Assembly: GCA_964614585.1 (NCBI GenBank) | Contig: CAZTLW010000035.1 | Coordinates: 1 to 17,772, forward strand | DNA from: JAHEFX01 sp964614585 | Lineage (GTDB): Bacteria; Actinomycetota; Acidimicrobiia; Spongiisociales; JAENVV01 | DNA: 17,772 bases | Direction of reading: 5' to 3' | Shown: one piece after another, positions 13,126 through 17,772 of the stretch | How the letters are laid out: every line of letters starts with the position of its first letter | How positions within the stretch are numbered: position 1 is the stretch's first letter | Notes under the pieces: generated by a model | The model's database searches: none | What the model was told of the DNA's origin: nothing | Seen by the model: the letters and a program-made list of their open reading frames with translations, nothing else | Program-made: the position numbers and the translations under genes

Positions 13126-13831
13126 GGTCGAGGGCACCCACGCCGTCGCCGCCGCCCTCTCGGCAGGTCGGGTGGCACGCCTCCACGTCGAGGAGCGCCG
13201 CCGTCGGTCGCTCGGCGACCTCCTTGCCGACGCTGCCGCTGCCGGGATCCCGACCGATGTCGTCGACGACGTCCGTGACATCGCCGAGTCGTCGACGCCC
13301 CAGGGCGTGGTCGCCGATTGCCGGCCCCTGCCGACGGTCGATCTCGACGACCTCGCCGAGGCCGACCGTCCGGCGGTGCTCGTCGTCGACCACGTGCAGG
13401 ACCCCCACAACCTCGGGGCCATCGCCCGCTCGGCCCTCGCCGCGGGGATGACCGGCCTCGTCGCCCCCGCCGAGCGGGCAGCACCCTTCTCGGCGGTGGC
13501 CTTCAAGGCGGCGGCCGGCGCCCTCGAGCGACTCCCCGTCGCAGTGGTGCACTCCGTCGCCGACGCCCTCGCCCGCCTGTCCGATCGGGGCCTGTGGGTC
13601 GTCGGCCTCGACGCCGGCTCCGGCACCTCGCTCTTCGGTCTCGACCTGCTGACCGAGCCGGTCGCCGTGGTCGTCGGCGCCGAGGGCGCAGGTCTGGGTC
13701 GCCTCGTCGGGGACCGGTGTGACGTCGTCGCCGGGATACCGATGGCCGGCCCGGCCGAGAGCCTCAACGCGTCCGTCGCCGCCGCTCTCGCTGCCTTCGA
13801 GGTCCAGCGGGTCCGGCGGCCGGGGGGATAG
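13100..13831 (+). CDS. rlmB: TrmH/RlmB-family 23S rRNA (guanosine-2'-O)-methyltransferase
   Basis: This 243-residue SPOUT enzyme methylates a ribose 2'-hydroxyl using SAM; by position after cysS it is most likely the RlmB type (23S rRNA G2251 in E. coli numbering). A short N-terminal substrate-binding domain starts GRRVEGTHAVAAAL. The knotted catalytic domain (about 92-243) shows all three motifs: motif 1 DPHNLGAIARSALAAG with N104 and R110, motif 2 VVVGAEGAGL with E195, and motif 3 IPMAGPAESLNASVAAALAAFE with N223. ATG at 13100 lies inside the end of cysS, with GAGGA 8 bases upstream. This coupled overlap supports the start. Exact target assignment is by context and is less certain than the family. 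Confidence 0.92.
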   Translation: MAFAGIGRRVEGTHAVAAALSAGRVARLHVEERRRRSLGDLLADAAAAGIPTDVVDDVRDIAESSTPQGVVADCRPLPTVDLDDLAEADRPAVLVVDHVQDPHNLGAIARSALAAGMTGLVAPAERAAPFSAVAFKAAAGALERLPVAVVHSVADALARLSDRGLWVVGLDAGSGTSLFGLDLLTEPVAVVVGAEGAGLGRLVGDRCDVVAGIPMAGPAESLNASVAAALAAFEVQRVRRPGG

Positions 13832-13846
13832 GGACCGGGCCGGCGG

Positions 13847-13852
13847 TACACT
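13847..13852 (+). promoter_or_regulatory. Candidate -10 element for the IF-1-like gene
   Basis: TACACT lies 15 bases after the rlmB stop. A transcript from about 13859 would carry a 25-base leader with the AGGAG ribosome binding site at 13873-13877. No convincing -35 is seen. Confidence 0.4.
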
Positions 13853-13883
13853 CATTGGTGCATCCCCCGCCCAGGAGTGGTCC

Positions 13884-14108
13884 TTGTCGAAACAGGAAGA
13901 CGTCATCCGCGTGCAGGGCGTCGTCCGGGAGAACCTCCCGAACGCGACGTTCCGCGTCGAGGTCGACGGCGGGCTCGAGGTCCTCGCCCGTGCGGCCGGC
14001 AAGATGCGCCGCGGACGGCCGATCCGGATCCTCCCCGGCGACCGCGTCGACCTCGAGTTGAGCGCCTACGACCCCACCCGGGGTCGGATCGTCTGGCGCT
14101 ACAAGTAG
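13884..14108 (+). CDS. infA: Translation initiation factor IF-1-like protein
   Basis: This 74-residue OB-fold protein is clearly IF-1-like, a factor that occupies the ribosomal A site during initiation. Conserved segments include EDVIRVQGVVRENLPNATFRVE, GKMR (39-42), IRILPGDRVDLELSAYDPTRGRI and a C-terminal WRYK. Two departures stand out: RAAGKMR replaces the usual H-I/V-S-GKMR, and the loop after GKMR reads RGRP, one residue longer than the typical KNY/KHY. The start is TTG at 13884 with AGGAG 6 bases upstream; no ATG or GTG gives a better fit. Actinobacterial infA normally lies with rpmJ and rpsM; none of those genes is here, so it may be a second copy. Confidence 0.85.
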   Translation: MSKQEDVIRVQGVVRENLPNATFRVEVDGGLEVLARAAGKMRRGRPIRILPGDRVDLELSAYDPTRGRIVWRYK

Positions 14109-14125
14109 CCGCCCGCTGGGATCGG

Positions 14126-14131
14126 TAGCCT
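14126..14131 (+). promoter_or_regulatory. Candidate -10 element for the DUF2269-like gene
   Basis: TAGCCT lies 26 bases before the ATG at 14157. The inverted repeat at 14133-14149 begins two bases later and would span the transcription start. Confidence 0.4.
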
Positions 14132-14132
14132 G

Positions 14133-14149
14133 CCGGGACGACGTCCCGG
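14133..14149. promoter_or_regulatory. Palindrome between -10 and ribosome binding site
   Basis: CCGGGACG, one base, CGTCCCGG: a perfect 8-bp inverted repeat. Its right arm covers the first two bases of the GGAGG ribosome binding site (14148-14152). It could be an operator at the transcription start or a small RNA hairpin limiting ribosome access. Confidence 0.5.
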
Positions 14150-14156
14150 AGGCCCC

Positions 14157-14603
14157 ATGACCGAACTCGCCCGCTGGCTGCACATCATCTCGGCCGCGGC
14201 CTGGCTCGGCGGCAACCTCGTCATGCTCATGATGCCGGGCCTGCTCGCCTCGGGTGGCCGGCCCACCATGCTGGCGCTCGGTCGGGCGTCACTGGCGCTC
14301 GGGCGGGTGTTCTTCACCCCCGCGGCGATCCTGACGCTCCTCACCGGCATCTGGCTGGTGATCGACATCGGCTACTCCTGGGGAGCCACCTTCGTCTCGA
14401 TCGGTTTCGCCGCCGTGATCGTCTCGGCCGGCATCGCCATGGGCCTCCAGACACCGATCGGCCGGCGCATCATCGCCGCCCTCGAGTCGGGCGACGCCGA
14501 CGGTGCCCGCGCCTCGTGGCCACGGCACTCGGCCTACGGCGTCATCAACGTCATCGTCCTGTTGGTCGCCTTCTACTCGATGACGGCCCGCTGGGGCGCC
14601 TGA
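14157..14603 (+). CDS. Small four-helix membrane protein (DUF2269-like)
   Basis: This 148-residue integral membrane protein has predicted helices at about 5-28, 49-70, 78-97 and 124-143. The first helix carries H9 in LHIISAAAWLGGNL, the pattern seen in DUF2269 and related CopD-like membrane proteins where a His may bind haem or metal; another His lies at 124 at the start of the last helix. The function of the family is not established. ATG at 14157 has GGAGG only 4 bases upstream, partly within a palindrome. The following monooxygenase gene begins 6 bases after the stop with little ribosome binding site of its own, so the two may be co-transcribed. Confidence 0.75.
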   Translation: MTELARWLHIISAAAWLGGNLVMLMMPGLLASGGRPTMLALGRASLALGRVFFTPAAILTLLTGIWLVIDIGYSWGATFVSIGFAAVIVSAGIAMGLQTPIGRRIIAALESGDADGARASWPRHSAYGVINVIVLLVAFYSMTARWGA

Positions 14604-14609
14604 GCCGGG

Positions 14610-15527
14610 ATGCGGGTCGGCGCCGTCGTCCCGTACTGGCTCGGTCGACCGGCCGGTGAGGCCCTCGAGGTGGTGCGGGTCGCCGAGCGAGGGTCCCTCG
14701 ACGAGGTCTGGATCGGGGAGATGCTCTCGTACGACGCGTTCGCGCTCGCCGGTGCCGCCGCCGTGGCCACCTCGTCGATCCGACTGGTGGTCGGCCCACT
14801 CCCGGTGACCGTCCGCACTCCCGTCGGCATCGCCATGGGCGTGGCCGGACTGCAGGCGCTGGCCGGTCCCGATCGAGTGGGTCTCGCGCTCGGGGCGTCC
14901 ACCGCCGCAGTGGCCGAGGGCTGGCATGGTCGTGCGTGGGATCGGCTCCCGGGACGGATGGCGGCCACCATCGACGTCGTGCGTTCGGTGCTGGCCGGCG
15001 AGCGCACGGACCACGATGGTCTCGCTCCCAGTCGCGGGTTCCGCCTCGGCATCCCCGCAGAGATGCCCGAGATCGCCGTTGCCGCGTTCGGGCCCCGGAT
15101 GCGAGCGGTGGCGGCCGGGGCTTCAGACCGGTTGGTGCTCAACATCGTGACCCCGGACGCCGTCGCCGATCTCGTCGGCGACCTCCCCACCACCGTCTGG
15201 GTCACGGCCGGCCTCGACCCCTCGGCCGAGGCGATGGCCGGACTCCGCCGCCAACTGGCGCTGTACCTCGCGGCACCGGGATACGGGGAGATGCTGGCCC
15301 GAGCGGGCTTCGGTGACCTCGTGGACGAGGCCCGGTCGGGTGCCCCGGTCTCCGAGTTGGCCCTGCGCATGCCCGCCGAACTGCCGATGGCGGTTGGCGC
15401 GATCGGGTCGGCAGCCGACGTGCGAGCCTCGCTGGAGCGATACGAGGCCGCTGGGGCGGAAGCCGTCGCCCTGGTGCCGATGACCTGGGACGACCCGGCA
15501 GGGGAGCGGCTCTTCGCCGCCCTCTAG
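14610..15527 (+). CDS. Luciferase-like (LLM class) flavin/F420-dependent oxidoreductase
   Basis: This 305-residue protein has the bacterial luciferase-like TIM-barrel pattern. It opens with the strand MRVGAVVPYW, then E/D-V-W-IGEMLSYDAFALAGAAAVATSSIRLVVGPLPVTVRTPVGIA, where the exposed barrel strands and the 'T-R-P' type loop are typical. GLALGAS (91-97) and the following helix are also characteristic. In actinobacteria many such enzymes use coenzyme F420 and others FMNH2; the sequence does not let me choose, and the substrate is unknown. Start ATG at 14610 lies 6 bases after the previous stop. Its TAG stop shares CTAG with the converging ABM-domain gene. Confidence 0.85.
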   Translation: MRVGAVVPYWLGRPAGEALEVVRVAERGSLDEVWIGEMLSYDAFALAGAAAVATSSIRLVVGPLPVTVRTPVGIAMGVAGLQALAGPDRVGLALGASTAAVAEGWHGRAWDRLPGRMAATIDVVRSVLAGERTDHDGLAPSRGFRLGIPAEMPEIAVAAFGPRMRAVAAGASDRLVLNIVTPDAVADLVGDLPTTVWVTAGLDPSAEAMAGLRRQLALYLAAPGYGEMLARAGFGDLVDEARSGAPVSELALRMPAELPMAVGAIGSAADVRASLERYEAAGAEAVALVPMTWDDPAGERLFAAL

Positions 15528-15826
15528 TCGAGCTCGAGTCCCTTGGCCCGTATGGGGTGGGCGAAGGTCAGCTCGGGGCGGCCGGCGAGCAGCGGGGCGA
15601 GGTCGGCGAGGGCCTCGCCCGCACCGGCGGCGTGGACGTCGAAGGCCTCCCGGGAGGTGTAGAGCTCGTAGTAATGGACGAGGTCGGCGTCCTTGGCGTC
15701 CGTGTGGAGGGCGTAGACGAGTGTGCCCTCCTCGGACTCGACGGCCGGGAACCCCGCCTCGAGGGCGGCGACGAGGTCGTCGCGGCGACCGGGGGCGGCC
15801 CGGAGGGTGGCGAAGATGGCAAGCAT
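15524..15826 (-). CDS. ABM-domain (antibiotic biosynthesis monooxygenase-like) protein
   Basis: This 100-residue protein has the ferredoxin-like ABM fold pattern: a first strand MLAIFATLRAAPGRRDDL, a helix, EEGTLVYALHTDAKDADLVHYYELYTSREAFDVHAAG, and a last strand ELTFAHPIRAKG. Families of this type include quinol monooxygenases such as YgiN, and many of unknown function; catalytic activity is not shown by any motif here. The ATG lies 6 bases after a TAGCGT hexamer, with no ribosome binding site. It converges with the LLM gene with a four-base overlap. No functional link to the LLM enzyme can be drawn from position alone. Confidence 0.85.
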   Translation of the reverse strand: MLAIFATLRAAPGRRDDLVAALEAGFPAVESEEGTLVYALHTDAKDADLVHYYELYTSREAFDVHAAGAGEALADLAPLLAGRPELTFAHPIRAKGLELD

Positions 15827-15832
15827 GCGGCG

Positions 15833-15838
15833 ACGCTA
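15833..15838 (-). promoter_or_regulatory. Candidate leaderless -10 for the ABM-domain gene
   Basis: TAGCGT on the minus strand ends 6 bases before the ATG at 15826, close to the 7-base spacing at disA, ispD and cysS. It lies in the 42-base gap after the LysM-M23 gene. Confidence 0.45.
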
Positions 15839-15868
15839 CCGGGCGGCGTCAGCCGTGGGGCAGGGCGC

Positions 15869-17092
15869 CTACCGGCAGGCCTTCACGAGCGTGTGGTACG
15901 GGTTGAGCTCGTTGCCCTTCTCGTTCCGGTGGATCTCGAAGTGCAGGTGGGGCGGCGTGGTGATGGCGTTGCCGGTGTTGCCGACCTTGCCGACCTCCTG
16001 GCCCGCGACGACCCGGCCGGTGACCGTCGCCTCGCTGAGGTGGGTGCCGAAGTACCAGTGGCCGTCGTCGCCCTCGAGCGTGAACTGGATCCCGGCGATC
16101 TGCCCGGTCTGGATCGTCACGATCCCGGACACCGGGGCGAGGATCGGCGTCCCGGTCGGGGCGAACAGGTCGGTGCCCTCGTGGAGCCGTCCGCCGGGAC
16201 GCGGGGCACCCCAGGTGTCGCCGAACGGCGCTCCGGGGACCGGGCAGACCCAGCCGTCACCCAGCGGGATGGTGAGGACCTGTCCGACCCGAAGGAGGTT
16301 GGGGTTCGAGAGCCGGTTCGCCTCGACGATGTCCGAGATGCCGATGCCGTAGCGGCCGGCGATCTTGGCGATCGTGTCGCCGCCGACGACGGTGTAGGCC
16401 TCGGCGGCGGTTTCGCCGGCGCCGGGGGCGATCCACACCTCGTCGCTCAGGCGGGGTGGTGGGGCGGGGGAGGAACCACCGTCACCGCCGCCCGAGACCA
16501 GCAGCTGTGCCCCGGGGAAGATGAGGTTGGGGTTGGTGATCCCGTTGGCCTCGGCGAGCGCGGACACCGAGATCCCGAAGCGGGCGGCGATGCGCCCAAG
16601 GGTGTCGCCCCGCTGCACGACGTAGGTGGCCGTACCGGCCACGACCGCGCCGCCGGCACCGTCGTCTCCGCCACCCGAGCTCGTGGCGGGCTCGCCGCCG
16701 GGCACCGTGAGCACGGTCCCGACCCGGATGAGGTCGGGGTTCGAGATGTCGTTGGCCGTGGCGAGGGCGGCGATCGTCACGCCGAGTCGGGCGGCGATCT
16801 TGTAGAGCGAGTCGCCCCGCTGCACCGTGTACGTGGCAGCGGGCGGCGGGGTCGGTGCTGGGTCGCCGCCGGAGCCGGCTCCGTCGACGCCGGGGATGAC
16901 CAGCACCTGCCCGACCCGGATGAGGTCGGGGTTCGAGATGCCGTTGGCCTCGACGAGGACTCGGATGGTCACGCCGTTGGCGTCGGCGATCTCCCGGAGG
17001 GTGTCGCCCCGCTGGACGGTGTAGTCGAACGACGCCGCGGCCATGGCGCCGAGCACCAGGACGACCGCGACGACTCGTTTGGCGGTGGGCAC
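15869..17092 (-). CDS. Secreted LysM(x4)-M23 peptidoglycan endopeptidase
   Basis: This 407-residue wall hydrolase has a signal peptide or anchor (about 5-21). Four LysM domains follow at about 24-67, 88-131, 157-199 and 233-276, each starting Y-T/V-V-x-GDT/S and containing AN-x-I/L-x-NP-N/D-L. They are joined by Gly/Pro/Ser linkers. The C-terminal M23 (lysostaphin-type) domain (about 284-400) keeps its zinc ligands: H304 and D308 in RLHEGTD, H384 in PHLHFEIH, plus H351 and H382. It is therefore probably active, cutting peptide cross-bridges, unlike degenerate M23 proteins that only activate amidases. C283 and C406 may pair. GTG at 17092 was chosen because AGGAG lies 8 bases upstream; the in-frame ATG at 17122 would place that site inside the gene. 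Confidence 0.92.
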   Translation of the reverse strand: MPTAKRVVAVVLVLGAMAAASFDYTVQRGDTLREIADANGVTIRVLVEANGISNPDLIRVGQVLVIPGVDGAGSGGDPAPTPPPAATYTVQRGDSLYKIAARLGVTIAALATANDISNPDLIRVGTVLTVPGGEPATSSGGGDDGAGGAVVAGTATYVVQRGDTLGRIAARFGISVSALAEANGITNPNLIFPGAQLLVSGGGDGGSSPAPPPRLSDEVWIAPGAGETAAEAYTVVGGDTIAKIAGRYGIGISDIVEANRLSNPNLLRVGQVLTIPLGDGWVCPVPGAPFGDTWGAPRPGGRLHEGTDLFAPTGTPILAPVSGIVTIQTGQIAGIQFTLEGDDGHWYFGTHLSEATVTGRVVAGQEVGKVGNTGNAITTPPHLHFEIHRNEKGNELNPYHTLVKACR

Positions 17093-17153
17093 GACAAGCT
17101 CTCCTGACGGCCCCGATCTCACTCCGCCCGCCGCCGGGCATGCAAGCGGACGG

Positions 17154-17772
17154 TCAACCCGGCGTCAACCCCCGGCGGCCGTCGGTGGCGGCTCGCAGCT
17201 GGCCGCACGCCGCATCGATCGACCGGCCGCGGATGACCCGGACGGTGGCATTGACCCCTGCTGCTCGCAGGCGCTGGGCGAAGGCCGTCACCCGGTCGTC
17301 GGGCGACGGGCGGTCGTCGGTGAGCGGTGTCGGGTTCATCGGGATCAGGTTGACGTGGGCGCCGAGACGAAGGGCGATCGGCGCGAGCCGGTCGGCCTGG
17401 CCGTCGGTGTCGTTGACGCCGTCGATGAGCGTCCACTCGATCGAGACCCGGCGTCCCGTCCGGTCGAAGAACGTCTGGGCCGCCGCCTCCACCTCGGCGA
17501 GCGGGTACCGGTCGTTGAGCGGCACCAGTCGGCTGCGGAGCTCGTCGTCGGCCGCATGCAGGCTCACTGCCAGCCCCACCTGCCACGGCTCCTCGGCCAA
17601 TCGCCGCATCCCGGGCACCACGCCCACCGTCGAGACGGTGATCCGGCGAGCGCCGAGCCCGCGCACCTCGATGAGCCGCCGGAGTGACTCCCGGACCCGG
17701 TCGTAGTTCGCCAGCGGCTCGCCCATGCCCATGTACACGATGTTCGTGACTCGCTCGGGCGCCCCTGCCATC
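17154..17772 (-). CDS. rlmN: RlmN-type 23S rRNA/tRNA adenine-C2 methyltransferase, C-terminal part
   Basis: Only the last 206 or so residues are in the window; the gene runs off the right edge, so the radical-SAM CxxxCxxC cluster is not visible. What is seen is characteristic: NIVYMGMGEPLANYD, then TVSTVGVVPGMRRLAEE, LAVSLHAADDELRSRLVPLN, EWTLIDGVND, and HVNLIPMNP. It ends RSIDAACGQLRA, which contains the C-terminal catalytic Cys of RlmN. RlmN methylates C2 of A2503 in 23S rRNA and A37 of some tRNAs. The Cfr resistance relative has a similar plan and cannot be strictly excluded from this part alone, but the housekeeping enzyme is far more likely. The LysM-M23 gene begins 61 bases downstream. 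Confidence 0.93.
   Translation of the reverse strand, partial: MAGAPERVTNIVYMGMGEPLANYDRVRESLRRLIEVRGLGARRITVSTVGVVPGMRRLAEEPWQVGLAVSLHAADDELRSRLVPLNDRYPLAEVEAAAQTFFDRTGRRVSIEWTLIDGVNDTDGQADRLAPIALRLGAHVNLIPMNPTPLTDDRPSPDDRVTAFAQRLRAAGVNATVRVIRGRSIDAACGQLRAATDGRRGLTPG

Noticed and set aside
11659..13851. Very long minus-strand open reading frame of about 730 codons
   Set aside because: It is antisense to cysS and rlmB, whose motifs are complete. The translation is compositionally biased low-complexity sequence, a common artefact of high GC.
16280..17000. Tandem DNA repeat or CRISPR array
   Set aside because: The recurring ggggttcgagat-type words encode the conserved Asn-Pro loops of four LysM domains at unequal spacing.
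15557..17107. Long plus-strand open reading frame opposite the LysM-M23 gene
   Set aside because: The translation is Gly/Asp/Val/Arg-rich repeats mirroring the LysM repeats; the minus strand encodes the recognised protein.

Overview
The window is strongly GC-rich, with GTG and TTG starts, many 1-4 base gene overlaps and almost no intergenic DNA. CarD next to DisA and RadA, together with Thr-rich extracytoplasmic linkers and an actinobacterial-type secreted transglycosylase, points to a high-GC actinobacterium. Acidimicrobiia or a close relative is my best guess; this is inferred from gene content, not from a search. A run of exactly 100 N (6297-6396) shows a draft assembly and splits the window into two blocks.

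Left block (1-6296). A tight four-gene plus-strand operon (49-3768) encodes envelope proteins: a LytR_C-domain membrane protein, a three-helix membrane protein with a beta-rich tail, an AI-2E/PerM-family transporter, and a fusion of a CvpA membrane domain to a secreted CAP/SCP domain. Facing it on the minus strand are a secreted lysozyme-like transglycosylase with a structured leader, a double zinc-ribbon / one-helix / discoidin-like glycan-binding protein, and a GNAT acetyltransferase. A possible 47-residue membrane protein sits between the last two on the plus strand.

Right block (6397-17772). radA, disA, carD, a YacL-like PIN-TRAM membrane protein, ispD/ispF, cysS and an rlmB-type rRNA methyltransferase reproduce the conserved order known from Bacillus (radA-disA-yacL-ispD-ispF-cysS-rlmB) and Mycobacterium (carD-ispD-ispF-cysS-rlmB). 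The ispD-ispF pair, however, is flipped to the minus strand. It is bracketed by two inverted copies of a roughly 79-bp palindrome-containing repeat (10432-10510 and 11632-11710). Inverting that segment would restore the canonical order exactly. This is the most interesting structure in the window.

After rlmB come a divergent IF-1-like protein outside a ribosomal-protein operon, a small DUF2269-like membrane protein, a luciferase-like monooxygenase, an ABM-domain protein, a secreted LysM(x4)-M23 endopeptidase and the C-terminal part of rlmN.

Two themes recur. The first is cell-wall remodelling: the CAP, transglycosylase, LysM-M23 and LytR_C proteins, alongside DisA, whose product c-di-AMP is tied to wall homeostasis in other Gram-positives. 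The second is a recurring TAnnnT -10-like hexamer ending 6-7 bases before the start codon of several genes, which suggests leaderless transcripts. I found no convincing mobile element, CRISPR array, phage gene or tRNA.
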